Shown here: positions 25,103 through 33,879 of the stretch, piece by piece | Position numbering within the stretch: the first letter of the stretch is position 1 | Layout of the letters: every line of letters begins with the position of its first letter | NCBI GenBank assembly: GCA_963765295.1 | Contig: CAVXVO010000007.1 | Coordinates: 62,001 to 126,000 of the forward strand | From: PALSA-612 sp963765295 | GTDB lineage: Bacteria > Actinomycetota > Thermoleophilia > Gaiellales > Gaiellaceae | Reading direction: 5' to 3' | DNA length: 64,000 bases | Notes under the pieces: model-generated | The model's input: only the letters and a program-made list of their open reading frames with translations | Told to the model about the DNA's origin: nothing | Databases searched by the model: none | Position numbers and translations under genes: made by a program

Positions 25103-26236
25103 GCGCGGTAGCGACCGAGCACCTGATCAAGCCTCACGGGGGCTCGCTCGTCGATCGCACGGGCGAGCGGCCGGATGGCGTCGACGGGCTCGAGCAGGTC
25201 GCCGCTCACGTCCCGTGAGCTGTCCGACCTGGACATGCTCGCCTCGGGTGCGCTGTCGCCGCTCGAGGGATTCATGGGCCGCGAGGACTACGAGCGCGTG
25301 GTCGAGGAGATGCGGCTCGGCGGCGGCCTGCCGTGGGCGCTTCCCGTCTGCCTCGCAGTCGACGGCGCGCCGTCGGGCGACCGCGTCGCGCTCACGGACG
25401 AGGCCGGGCGGCCGGTCGCCGTGCTCGACGTCGAGGACGTGTTCGAATACGACAAGCAGCGCGAGGCCGAGCAGTGCTTCCGCACGACCGAGGACGCGCA
25501 CCCCGGCGTCGCCCGTCTCTATGCGCAGAAGCCGCGCTACCTCGCGGGGCGCGTGACCGTCTTCGAGCGGGCCGAGCCCGCGTTCCCCGAGCTTGCCTTC
25601 GACCCGTTCGCGACGCGTGCGGCGTTCGCCGAGCGCGGTTGGCGCCGCGTGGTCGGCTTCCAGACGCGGAACCCGATCCACCGTGCGCACGAGTATCTGA
25701 CCAAGGTCGCGCTCGAGACCGTCGACGGTTTGCTCATCCACCCGCTCGTCGGCGACACGAAGTCGGACGACGTGCCGGTCGCGACGCGCGTCGAGTGCTA
25801 CCGCATCCTCGTCGACGGCTACTACCCCGCCGACCGCGTCCTCGTCGCCGCCTTCCCGGCCGCGATGCGCTACGCCGGGCCGCGCGAGGCGATCTGGCAT
25901 GCGATCTGCCGCAAGAACTACGGCTGCTCGCACTTCATCGTCGGACGCGACCACGCGGGCGTCGGGTCGTACTACGGCTCCTACGACGCGCAGCTGATCT
26001 TCGACGACTTCGAGCCGCACGAGCTCGACATCGAGCCCATGTTCTTCGAGCACACGTTCTGGTGCAACACCTGCGGGGCGATGGCGTCGGCGAAGACGTG
26101 CCCGCACCCGGCGGAGGATCACGTCTTCCTGTCCGGGACGAAGGTTCGGGAGATGCTGGAGGCGGGCGAGCTGCCGCCGGTCGAGTTCTCGCGGCCGGAG
26201 GTGGCCGCAGCGCTGATCGAGGCGTACAGGCACTAA
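25099..26236 (+). CDS. sat: Sulfate adenylyltransferase (ATP sulfurylase), one frameshift near the N-terminus
   Basis: Single-subunit ATP sulfurylase that activates sulfate to APS, about 378 residues. The ATG at 25099 overlaps the cysC stop and gives the PUA-like N-terminal opening LIKPHGGSLVDRTGE. The frame is lost near 25205 and continues as RELSDLDMLASGALSPLEGFMG in another frame. Catalytic motifs are intact: QTRNPIHRAHE (the QxRNP and HxxH motif), VGRDHAGVGSYYG, and SGTKVREML. C-terminal cysteines and histidine (CNTCGAM, CPHP) form the zinc-like site of this subtype. One indel explains the break, so the gene is probably functional. Confidence 0.88.
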
Positions 26237-26239
26237 CGC

Positions 26240-27160
26240 ATGTGGTGGCAGTTCACGCTGGCCGGCCTGCTCGTCGGAGCGCTGGTCGGCATGACCGGGA
26301 TGGGCGGCGGTTCGCTGATGACGCCCATCCTGGTCATCCTCTTCGGCGTGAACCCTGCCGTGGCGGTGGGCACGGACATCGCCCACGGGGCCATCTTCAA
26401 GACCGTCGGCGCGTTCCAGCACCGGAAGATGGGCAACGTGCGCGCGCAGCTCGCGGGCTGGATGCTGCTCGGCTCGGCGCCCATGTCGCTGGTCGGCGTC
26501 TGGCTCGCGAACTGGCTACAGGACACCTACGGCGACGGCGTCGAGTCGACGATGGGGCGTGTGCTGGGCGGCGCGCTCCTGTTCGGCTGCATCGGCCTGC
26601 TCGCGAAGAGCTTCATCCACGCGAAGCCGGAGAGTGACGACGAGGAGTTCACGTTCACGAATCGCGACCGCGCCGCCGCCGTCCTGATCGGCTTCTTCGG
26701 AGGCTTCGTCGTCGGGCTGACGTCGGTCGGGAGCGGCGTCTTCTTCGGCCTGACGCTGCTCGTCGTCTTCCCGCTGCGGGCGCACAAGGTCGTCGGGACG
26801 GACATCTTCCACGCTGCGGCGCTCCTCTACGTCGCCGGCTTCGGGCACTTCATCGCCGGCAACGTCGACATGCACATCGTCGGCTGGTTGCTGATCGGGT
26901 CGATCCCCGGCGTGCTGATCGGCGGACGCCTCTCGGTGGCGATCCCGGACACGCTGCTGCGGTTCGCGCTCGCGACCGTGCTCGGGCTGTCCGGGCTGAA
27001 GCTGATCGACGTCCCGGGCACGAGCATCGCCATCGTCGTGCTGCTCGGGGTGGGCATGACCGCGCTCCTCGTCTACATCGGCCGCCACAGCTGGGTGCGC
27101 TATTCGCGCCGGAACGGTCCGGTGGTCGTAGACGCGGGTGTCGGCTCCGAGCCTGCGTAA
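26240..27160 (+). CDS. TauE/SafE (TSUP) family sulfur-anion permease
   Basis: A 306-residue membrane protein with about eight hydrophobic segments and the two family repeats: GALVGMTGMGGGSLMTPIL near the N-terminus and GFVVGLTSVGSGVFFGLTLL in the second half. Family members move sulfite, sulfonates or other sulfur anions. It starts 4 nt after the ATP sulfurylase stop and closes the operon. It may import sulfate or relieve surplus sulfite made by the APS reductase. Direction and substrate are inferred from context. Confidence 0.85.
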   Translation: MWWQFTLAGLLVGALVGMTGMGGGSLMTPILVILFGVNPAVAVGTDIAHGAIFKTVGAFQHRKMGNVRAQLAGWMLLGSAPMSLVGVWLANWLQDTYGDGVESTMGRVLGGALLFGCIGLLAKSFIHAKPESDDEEFTFTNRDRAAAVLIGFFGGFVVGLTSVGSGVFFGLTLLVVFPLRAHKVVGTDIFHAAALLYVAGFGHFIAGNVDMHIVGWLLIGSIPGVLIGGRLSVAIPDTLLRFALATVLGLSGLKLIDVPGTSIAIVVLLGVGMTALLVYIGRHSWVRYSRRNGPVVVDAGVGSEPA

Positions 27161-27189
27161 CGGCTCTATCCATCTAGAATCGGCCGGCC

Positions 27190-27864
27190 TTGAACCGCCT
27201 GGCCGCGATCTTCGTCGTGCTCCTGATCGGCGGGACGGCGGCGGCGTTTGCCTACACCCAGGGGTTGAAGCAGACGAAGAGTCCGATCGTCGCGACGAAA
27301 GTCGTGAAGCCGTTCTCGCCGGTCTGCAACTGCCCGACGCGCGTCGTACGGATCGCGTTCGGGCTGCGAAAGCCCGACCACGTGTCGATCTCGATCCTCG
27401 ACTCGGGCGGCCACGTGGTGCGGACGCTGTTCACGAGCCGGGCGGTCGAGAGCGGCTTCCACGGCTTCACCTGGGACGGCCGAACGGACGACGGTCGGCT
27501 GGCGAAGGACGGCGTCTACAAGGCGCGCGTCGACCTCGACGACGCCGACCGCACGATCACCTTGCCGAACAAGATCCCGCTCGACACCGTGCCGCCTCGG
27601 ATCGTCGGTGCGTCGCCGCGGCTGAGCAAGGACGAGCTCACCGTCTTCTACCGGCTGAGCGAGCCGGCGCGCGGCCTGCTCTTCGTCGGTGGCCGGCGTG
27701 TGGTCAAGACGAACTCGCACAAGCTGCGCTGGAAGATGGAGGTTCCGCTCGCGTACTTGCGCAGCCAGGGGCTGAGCGGCAAGGTCGCCGTCGGCGCCCA
27801 GGATCTCGCCGGCAACGTCTCCAAGCTGCGAGTGCTGACGATCCGCGTCAAGGGGTCGAGCTGA
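27190..27864 (+). CDS. Secreted or anchored FlgD-like Ig-domain protein
   Basis: A 224-residue protein with a single N-terminal hydrophobic segment (AAIFVVLLIGGTAAAFAYT) acting as anchor or signal peptide. A FlgD/CHU-C-type beta-sandwich follows, seen in VSISILDSGGHVVRTLF, FTWDGRTDDGRLAKDGVYKARV and the second unit GKVAVGAQDLAGNVSKLRV. A CNC pair sits near residue 48. The start is TTG at 27190, with a possible -10 box TAGAAT 9 nt upstream (27175-27180). It precedes the O-antigen ligase gene and its TGA overlaps the probable start of that gene. It may assist a cell-surface polymer. No enzyme motif is present. Confidence 0.65.
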   Translation: MNRLAAIFVVLLIGGTAAAFAYTQGLKQTKSPIVATKVVKPFSPVCNCPTRVVRIAFGLRKPDHVSISILDSGGHVVRTLFTSRAVESGFHGFTWDGRTDDGRLAKDGVYKARVDLDDADRTITLPNKIPLDTVPPRIVGASPRLSKDELTVFYRLSEPARGLLFVGGRRVVKTNSHKLRWKMEVPLAYLRSQGLSGKVAVGAQDLAGNVSKLRVLTIRVKGSS

Positions 27865-29303
27865 GCACGCTCGCCCACGTCGGCGGGCCGCTCGGCTGCT
27901 TCGGCCTCGCGGTGCTGCTCGTCGCGTCCGGGCGGGCGCTCCGCCTCGCCGGCCTCGTCGCGGTCGGGTTGGGTGCGCTCTTCCTCGCCGCCTACCTGGC
28001 GCCGCACGGTCACCACGCCGCCTACGCCGGCGCGGCCGTGCTCGGCGTCGCCGCCGCGATCGCCGGCGCCGCGCTGCTCCGCCGCCGGCCGTGGGCGCTC
28101 GTGTTCGCCACGCTGCTCCTCGCGCCCGCCCGCGTGCCGGTCACCGTCGGCTCGACGGAGGCGAATCTGCTCATCCCGCTCTACGTCGTCGTTGCGGCCG
28201 CCGGTGTGCTCCTCGCCTGGGAGCTCGTGAAAGGTGAAGGGCGCTCGCGGGAGCTCGGCCCGGTCGCGCTCCCGCTCGCACTCTTCGTCGCCTGGAGCGG
28301 TCTTTCGCTCTCGTGGACGATCGACCTCAAGCAGGGCTCGGTGCAGCTCCTGTTCTTCTACCTCCCGTTCGGACTCCTCGCGCTCGTGCTCGCGCGTCTG
28401 CCCTGGCGTCCGCGGCTCGTTCCGTACCTCTACGCGGAGCTGGCCGCAATGGGCGTCCTGTTCGCGCTCGTCGGCCTCTACGAACGCGCTGCGCACCATG
28501 TCTTCTGGAACTCGAAGGTGATCGTCGGGAACGCGTACCAGTCGTTCTTCCGTGTCAACTCGCTGTTCTGGGACCCGTCGATCTACGGGCGCTTCCTCGT
28601 GATCGTGATCCTCGGCAGCGTGGTCGTCGTGCTGGCGTGCTCCGACCGGCGCGTGCAGCTCGCTGCCGTCGGTGTGACCGCGCTCGCCTGGGTCGGGCTG
28701 TTCTTCTCGTATTCGCAGTCGAGCTTCGCGGCGCTCCTCGTCGGGCTCCTCGTCGCCGCCGGCTTCGCCTTCTGGCCGAAACCCGCTGCCGCCGCAACCG
28801 TGGCCGCGATCCTCGTGCTCGGCCTCGTCGGTGGCCGGCCGGCCGCCTCGACTGCGTCGCCCGGCGCGCCGACCCTCGTCGCGGCGACCAACGCGGGCAG
28901 CCGTGCCAGTCTGGTCAAGGGCGGGATCCGGATCGCGCTCGACCACCCGCTCGGCGGCGTCGGGATCGGCGGCTTCACGAAGTCGTACGCGGCTCGCCAC
29001 GCGCTTGTCGGTCTGTCGGCGAAGAAGGCGGCCTCGCACACGACGCCCGTCACCGTCGCCGCGGAGACCGGCATTCCGGGCTTCCTGCTCTTCGCGTGGC
29101 TCGCGATCGCCGGCTTCCTGCTCGCCTTCCGGCGGGCCTCGCTCGTCGGAGCCGGCGTGCCCGCGCTCGCCTTCGGGCTAACGTTGCTCGCGATCGCCGT
29201 GCACAGCCTGGGCTACAACGCGCTGTTCGAGGACCCGATGGGGTGGGGCGCGCTCGGCCTTGCCGCCTGCCTGGCGGGCGCGGTCCAGAGGCGGCAGGCG
29301 TGA
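27861..29303 (+). CDS. O-antigen ligase/polymerase (Wzy_C family)
   Basis: Polytopic membrane protein of about 480 residues with at least ten hydrophobic segments. It has the Wzy_C/WaaL core YSQSSFAALLVGLL, and the large periplasmic loop ends in HPLGGVGIGGFTKSYA and SHTTPVTVAAETGIPGF, the family signature for ligating or polymerising lipid-linked glycans. The only start that would overlap the upstream stop, like all its neighbours do, is CTG at 27861 (CTGA). The next usual in-frame start is GTG 27909. It is coupled to a PIG-L deacetylase gene by a 4-nt overlap. The acceptor is unknown. Confidence 0.85.
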   Translation: MSTLAHVGGPLGCFGLAVLLVASGRALRLAGLVAVGLGALFLAAYLAPHGHHAAYAGAAVLGVAAAIAGAALLRRRPWALVFATLLLAPARVPVTVGSTEANLLIPLYVVVAAAGVLLAWELVKGEGRSRELGPVALPLALFVAWSGLSLSWTIDLKQGSVQLLFFYLPFGLLALVLARLPWRPRLVPYLYAELAAMGVLFALVGLYERAAHHVFWNSKVIVGNAYQSFFRVNSLFWDPSIYGRFLVIVILGSVVVVLACSDRRVQLAAVGVTALAWVGLFFSYSQSSFAALLVGLLVAAGFAFWPKPAAAATVAAILVLGLVGGRPAASTASPGAPTLVAATNAGSRASLVKGGIRIALDHPLGGVGIGGFTKSYAARHALVGLSAKKAASHTTPVTVAAETGIPGFLLFAWLAIAGFLLAFRRASLVGAGVPALAFGLTLLAIAVHSLGYNALFEDPMGWGALGLAACLAGAVQRRQA

Positions 29304-29935
29304 CGTCCGGCTGGAAGCGCGCGCTCGTCCTGGCGCCGCACACGGACGACGGGGAGTTCGGATGTGGCGGGACGATGGCGCGGCTCGTCGACCAGGGCGT
29401 CGACGTCCGCTACGTCGCGTTCTCGATCGCGACCAAGTCGCTGCCCGAGGGCTTCCCGCCGGACACGCTCGCCCGCGAGGTGCGTGAGGCGACGACGGAA
29501 CTCGGCATCCCGGAGGCGAACCTGACCGTGCACGACTTCGAGGTCCGCACCTTCCCCGAGCACCGGCAGGACATCCTCGAGCTCCTGATCGCGCTGTGGG
29601 AGGAGTGGCACCCCGACGTCGTCTTCCAGCCGAGCCTCCACGACATCCACCAGGATCACCAGGCGATCGCCGCCGAGGGGCTCCGCGCATTCAAGCGGAC
29701 GACGATCCTCGGCTACGAGATCCCGTGGAACAACTTCGACTTCGCCTACCAGGCGTACCTGGCGCTCGACCGCTCGCACATCGAGCGCAAGGTCGCCGCG
29801 CTCGCGAAGTACGCGTCGCAGCAGCACCGCCGCTACGCCGACCCCGAGTACGTGTGGAACGTCGCCCGCATCCACGGCGCGAACGTGAACCGCGAGTACG
29901 CCGAGTGCTTCCAGGTGTACCGGATCGTGACGTGA
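29300..29935 (+). CDS. PIG-L/LmbE family deacetylase
   Basis: A 211-residue zinc hydrolase of the GlcNAc-PI/BshB/MshB family. The metal site is APHTDDGEFGCGGTM (H and DD near residues 13-16), with the second histidine group in SLHDIHQDHQAI near residue 118. These enzymes remove the N-acetyl group from GlcNAc-type sugars, for example in glycan or low-molecular-weight thiol synthesis. The GTG start overlaps the O-antigen ligase stop, so deacetylation of the exported glycan or its precursor is more likely than a mycothiol role. Confidence 0.87.
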   Translation: MTSGWKRALVLAPHTDDGEFGCGGTMARLVDQGVDVRYVAFSIATKSLPEGFPPDTLAREVREATTELGIPEANLTVHDFEVRTFPEHRQDILELLIALWEEWHPDVVFQPSLHDIHQDHQAIAAEGLRAFKRTTILGYEIPWNNFDFAYQAYLALDRSHIERKVAALAKYASQQHRRYADPEYVWNVARIHGANVNREYAECFQVYRIVT

Positions 29936-30372
29936 GCAGCAGCAGCAGCAGCGGCAGCGGCAGCGTCCGCCCGCCGGTGCCGCCGTTCACGGAGGAGAGC
30001 GCCCGGCAGAAGGTCCAGGCCGCCGAGGATGCCTGGAACAGCCGCGATCCCGAGCGGGTCGCGCTCGCCTACACCGTCGACTCCGAGTGGCGGAACCGGG
30101 ACGAGTTCCTGTCGGGCCGCGACGCGATCGTCGAGTTCCTGACGCGAAAGTGGGAGCGTGAGCTCGACTACCGGCTCCGCAAGGAGCTGTGGTGCTTCCA
30201 CGGCAACCGGATCTCGGTCCGCTTCGAGTACGAGTCTCGAGACGCGAGCGGGCAATGGTGGCGAAGCCACGGGAACGAGCACTGGGAGTTCGACGAGTCG
30301 GGCCTGATGCGCCGCCGCGACGCGAGCATCAACGACTACCGGATCGATCCCGAAGACCGGCGCATTCCGTAG
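29932..30372 (+). CDS. NTF2-like (DUF1348/SnoaL-fold) protein
   Basis: A 146-residue protein with one NTF2-like cone fold, DUF1348 type: ARQKVQAAEDAWNSRDPERVALAYT, then SEWRNRDEFLSGRDAIVEFLTRKWERE, and RFEYESRDASGQWWRSHGNEHWEF. The first ten residues are a serine/glycine run encoded by AGC/GGC triplets. It is probably a small cytosolic protein of unknown catalytic role. The GTG start is coupled to the PIG-L stop, so it ends the O-antigen ligase operon. Confidence 0.82.
   Translation: MSSSSSSGSGSVRPPVPPFTEESARQKVQAAEDAWNSRDPERVALAYTVDSEWRNRDEFLSGRDAIVEFLTRKWERELDYRLRKELWCFHGNRISVRFEYESRDASGQWWRSHGNEHWEFDESGLMRRRDASINDYRIDPEDRRIP
29934..29966 (+). repeat. AGC/GGC triplet microsatellite in the 5' end of the NTF2-like gene
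   Basis: Six AGC units in a row followed by alternating GGC and AGC encode the N-terminal serine/glycine tract. Unit changes keep the reading frame, so the length can vary without damage. Confidence 0.7.
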
Positions 30373-30417
30373 GGCGTCGGGATTGCTCTGGCCGCACCGA
30401 GCCTGCACCATGTCGGG

Positions 30418-32088
30418 ATGCAGGTGAAGCCGAGGGGTCGGGCTGCGTTCCAGATCACGAGCGTCGGGCCGTACGCGGGTGGGCAAGGCGCCGTGCGTCG
30501 GCGCCGGCGCTGGCCCTGGGTCGTGCTGGGGCTCGTGGTCGCGCTCGCGCTGGCGGCGCTCGGGGCCGGACGCTACGCGTGGCCGAGCGGGGCTCTCGCC
30601 GCCGACCCCGACGCGCTCGCGCGCCTCGCCAAGCCGACCCTCGGCAACGGCGTCCGCGTGTCGGTGCACACGACCGACGGGACGGCGGTCCCCGTCTCCG
30701 TGCGATCGGACGGAACCGTCTGGCCGCGGGAGCCGGTCGTGCCGGGGACGCGGCTCCTGGTCGAGGCGGACTTCCGCCGCCCGGGATGGGCAGGCTGGCT
30801 CGCCGGGCACACGCAACATACGAAGCTCGACGTGGTCGCGCCGGCGGCGGCGCTGGCGCAGACCTGGCTGCGCATCAAGGCCGGTGCACCCCTCGCGGTG
30901 CGCTTCGACCGGCCGGTGAGCGAGGTCGAGGTGACCGATGCCGCGTCGCACCGTATCCTGCACCTCCCGCACCCCGCCCGCAACGTCTCCCTCGGCCGCC
31001 GCGGCGATGCCGGAGCCGTCGGAGTGAGCGCTGTCGTCCGCTCGTGGGAGAAGCCTCCGCCGCCGGTCGACGTGACCTGGTTCCCGCTCGGCGGGCCGCC
31101 GCGAGTGCTGGTCTCGCCGCGCCAGGGCTCGAAGCTCGACCTCGACACGCCGCTTCGGCTGACGGTCTCGGAGCCGCTGAGCAAGCTGTTCCACTCCCAC
31201 CTGCCCTGGCTGGCCCCGACGGCGACGGGAGGCTGGCAGAAGGTCGACGCGCACACGCTCGTCTACAGGCCCCGCGGCTACGGGTACGGGCTCGACACCG
31301 AGGTCAAGGTGAGGCTGCCGGCTTCGGTCACGCCCGTCGCGGGCGCGCAGAAGCCGACGCGACTCCTGACCTGGTCGACCCCGACCGGCTCACAGCTTCG
31401 CCTGCAGCAGATCCTCGCCCAGCTCGGCTACCTGCCGCTCGGCTGGCAGGCGGCCGGCGCGGACGTGGCTGCATCCCGCGACGCGCAGGTCGCGGCCGCC
31501 GTTACTCCGCCGAAGGGGACGTTCGGCTGGCGCTATTCGAACGTTCCGGACACGCTCGTCGGCCTGTGGCGGCCCGGGGAGGAGAACGTCGTCACCCGCG
31601 GCGCGGTCATGGCCTTCCAGAGCAGCCACGATCTGCTCGTCGACGGCTACGCCGGGCGTGACTTCTGGAAGGCGCTGATCGCCGACGCGATTGCCGGCAA
31701 GCGTGCGTCGAGCGCGGACTACGACTACGTGATCGTCCATCGCAGCGGGAGCCCGCAATCGCTCACGCTCTGGCGAAACGGCGCCACGATCCTGACGACG
31801 GTCGCGAACACCGGCATTCCCAAGGCGCCGACCGCGCTCGGCACCTTCCCCGTCTACGCGCGCTTCGTGACGACCACGATGAAGGGCACGAACCCCGACG
31901 GCTCGCACTACTCCGACCCCGGCGTGCCCTGGGTCAGCTACTTCAACGGCGGTGACGCCATCCACGGGTTCAACCGCGCCTCCTACGGGAGCGCTCAGAG
32001 TCTCGGCTGCGTCGAGCTGCCTCCGTCGGAGGCGGCGAAGGTGTTCCCGTACACGCCGATCGGAACGCTCGTCACCGTCACGTCCTAG
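30418..32088 (+). CDS. L,D-transpeptidase (YkuD) with Ig-like modules, membrane-anchored
   Basis: A 556-residue peptidoglycan cross-linking enzyme. A basic cytosolic start (RRRRRWPW) leads into one membrane helix, WVVLGLVVALALAALGAG, at about residues 32-50. Two Ig-like or Big-type regions follow, then a peptidoglycan-binding-like helical part (QLRLQQILAQLGYLPLGWQ ... GAVMAFQSSHDLLVDG), and finally the YkuD catalytic domain with H516 in IHGFNR and nucleophile C531 in SLGCVELP. The architecture matches actinobacterial and Bacillus cell-wall L,D-transpeptidases that make 3-3 cross-links. It overlaps the 3' end of the convergent VOC gene by 11 nt. Confidence 0.92.
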   Translation: MQVKPRGRAAFQITSVGPYAGGQGAVRRRRRWPWVVLGLVVALALAALGAGRYAWPSGALAADPDALARLAKPTLGNGVRVSVHTTDGTAVPVSVRSDGTVWPREPVVPGTRLLVEADFRRPGWAGWLAGHTQHTKLDVVAPAAALAQTWLRIKAGAPLAVRFDRPVSEVEVTDAASHRILHLPHPARNVSLGRRGDAGAVGVSAVVRSWEKPPPPVDVTWFPLGGPPRVLVSPRQGSKLDLDTPLRLTVSEPLSKLFHSHLPWLAPTATGGWQKVDAHTLVYRPRGYGYGLDTEVKVRLPASVTPVAGAQKPTRLLTWSTPTGSQLRLQQILAQLGYLPLGWQAAGADVAASRDAQVAAAVTPPKGTFGWRYSNVPDTLVGLWRPGEENVVTRGAVMAFQSSHDLLVDGYAGRDFWKALIADAIAGKRASSADYDYVIVHRSGSPQSLTLWRNGATILTTVANTGIPKAPTALGTFPVYARFVTTTMKGTNPDGSHYSDPGVPWVSYFNGGDAIHGFNRASYGSAQSLGCVELPPSEAAKVFPYTPIGTLVTVTS

Positions 32089-32767
32089 CGACCACGCGGA
32101 CGATGTGCGTGGTGCCGGGCAGGACGACGTCCGCGTCGCGCGTGCCGGCGACGACCACCTCGGCCGGGTGCGGCTCCGCCGGGCGGTCGGTCGGCATCCA
32201 ACCTCGACCCGGCCGCGTCAGGATCAGCACGCCTTCGCGGCCGCCCATGAAAGCGAGGCGGCCCGGCTCGTCGAGCGTGCCGTCCCACAGCGCGATGCCG
32301 AGCCGGCCGAGCGCGCGTGCGGCTTCGCGCTGGTCCGGCACGACGAGCCCCAGTTCGCAGACGCCGAGCAGCTCCGTGCCGCCGAACGGCCCGGCGGCGG
32401 ACGACTCGTCGGGGAGCTCGTGGTGGGCGATCAGCTCGACGATGTTGTCGCCCGGATCGAGCGCGTAGCACGCCTCGGCGTTCCAGCTCGCGAACGGGAA
32501 GGTCGTCCCTCCCGAGTCCTTGTCCGGCAGCAACTCGGCCCGGCTCGCGAGCCAGTCGCGGGCAAGGTCGAAGCGGTTCCGCGGGACGCGGAGGGCGAAG
32601 TGGTAGAAGGGCCGGCCGCTCTCCACGGCCTCGAACGAGAGCCTGGTCCGGCCCACCCGGTATCCGCGCGGCGCGACCGCCTCCAGCCCGAGGGCGTCGC
32701 CGTAGAAGCGCTCGAGAGCGCCGCTGGTCGACGCCGCCGTCTGCAGGCGAGCGTGCAAGATCTGCAT
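32078..32767 (-). CDS. Tandem VOC (glyoxalase/dioxygenase) domain protein
   Basis: A 229-residue protein with two VOC beta-alpha-beta-beta-beta units. The first runs LERFYGDALGLEAVAPRGYRVGRTRLSFEAV and ends CYALDPGDNIVELIAHHE. The second starts LGVCELGLVVPDQREAARALGRLGIALW and ends RPGRGWMPT. Metal ligands of classic dioxygenases are only partly present (H in FYHFAL, E in NIVELI), so it may be a metal-dependent lyase or isomerase or a binding protein. The start ATG has a -10-like TAGAGA about 9 nt upstream. The reaction is unknown. Confidence 0.8.
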   Translation of the reverse strand: MQILHARLQTAASTSGALERFYGDALGLEAVAPRGYRVGRTRLSFEAVESGRPFYHFALRVPRNRFDLARDWLASRAELLPDKDSGGTTFPFASWNAEACYALDPGDNIVELIAHHELPDESSAAGPFGGTELLGVCELGLVVPDQREAARALGRLGIALWDGTLDEPGRLAFMGGREGVLILTRPGRGWMPTDRPAEPHPAEVVVAGTRDADVVLPGTTHIVRVVART

Positions 32768-32871
32768 CGACGGTTCTCTATCATCCCGAGCCGGGCCGAC
32801 CTAACCGGACGAGGCTCGTAGGAGTCCAATCCAGCGACGGCGGTTCGGCGGCGACGAAGGTGGGGGCGGGT

Positions 32872-33858
32872 ATGGCGCGGTTCGTGGTCAGGCGCATGCT
32901 CTGGGCGGTCTTCCTCGTCTTCGCTGCCACGATCGTCACCTACGCGATCTTCTTCCTGATGCCGAACGACCCGGCCTCGCTCTCGGCGGGGCGCGGGGCG
33001 AGCCCGGAGTCGGTCGCACGCATTCGCCACCTGCTCCATCTCGACGAGCCGGTCTGGAAGCAGTACGGGCGCTTCGTCTGGAACATGGTCGCGCACCAGT
33101 CGCTCGGCATCTCGTTCATCAATCGCCAGAGCGTCGACTCGCTGATCGAGACCGGCCTGCCCGTGACGGCGTCGCTCATCATCGGCGGCGCGATCCTCTA
33201 CCTGAGCGTGTCGATCCCGATCGGGATCCTCTCCGCGCTCCGTCCGCGGTCGCTGCTCGACCGGATGTCGATGCTCTTCGTCCTGATCGGCATCTCGTGC
33301 CAGCCCATCTGGCTCGGGCTCATGCTCTCGTGGATCTTCGGCTTCAGGCTCGGCTGGACGCCGATCGCCGGGTACTGCAACGCGTTCCCCGGCCCGTACC
33401 AGGACTGTGGCGGCCTCGCGCAGTGGGCGTACCACCTGACGCTGCCCTGGATCACGTTCGCCGTCGGCTTCGCGGCGCTCTACGTGCGGCTGATCCGGTC
33501 GCAGATGATGGAGGCGCTCGGCGAGGACTACGTGCGCACGGCTCGCGCGAAGGGCGCGTCCGAGCGGCGAGTCGTTCTCGGGCACGCGGCGCGGAACAGC
33601 ATGCTGCCCGTGGTCACGATCCTCGGCATGGACGCGGGTCTGGCGTTCGCCGGGGCGATCTTCGTCGAGTCGGTCTTCAACCTTCCCGGGGTGGGCAGGC
33701 AGCTCCTGATCGCGAACAACCAGTTCGACCTGCCGATGATCGCGGGCATCGTCGTCTTCGTCTCGCTGATCGTGATCACGCTGAACATGCTCGTGGACAT
33801 CTCGTACGGGTTCCTCGACCCGCGCATCCGCATGACCGATCCCGTGCGCCTCGGCTAG
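32872..33858 (+). CDS. Solitary DppB/OppB-type ABC transporter permease
   Basis: A 328-residue inner-membrane permease of the peptide/nickel ABC family. It has six hydrophobic segments, an N-terminal RRMLWAVFLVFAATIVTYAIFFLMPNDP typical of DppB, a good EAA loop (ALGEDYVRTARAKGASERRV) for ATPase contact, and a family C-terminus (VESVFNLPGVGRQLL). No ATPase, DppC or binding protein is adjacent. The extracytoplasmic loop contains GYC ... DCGGLAQWAYHL, the same paired-cysteine insertion as the other lone permease in the window. A G-rich ribosome-binding stretch lies just before the ATG. It probably couples with components encoded elsewhere. Confidence 0.88.
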   Translation: MARFVVRRMLWAVFLVFAATIVTYAIFFLMPNDPASLSAGRGASPESVARIRHLLHLDEPVWKQYGRFVWNMVAHQSLGISFINRQSVDSLIETGLPVTASLIIGGAILYLSVSIPIGILSALRPRSLLDRMSMLFVLIGISCQPIWLGLMLSWIFGFRLGWTPIAGYCNAFPGPYQDCGGLAQWAYHLTLPWITFAVGFAALYVRLIRSQMMEALGEDYVRTARAKGASERRVVLGHAARNSMLPVVTILGMDAGLAFAGAIFVESVFNLPGVGRQLLIANNQFDLPMIAGIVVFVSLIVITLNMLVDISYGFLDPRIRMTDPVRLG

Positions 33859-33860
33859 GT

Positions 33861-33878
33861 CGGGCCTGGCCGAGCCCG
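33861..33878. terminator. Hairpin between convergent permease and DUF2630 genes
   Basis: CGGGC at 33861-33865 pairs with GCCCG at 33874-33878 across an 8-nt loop in the 21-base gap between two convergent stop codons. It is a weak terminator candidate based on position and short stem only. Confidence 0.3.
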
Positions 33879-33879
33879 G

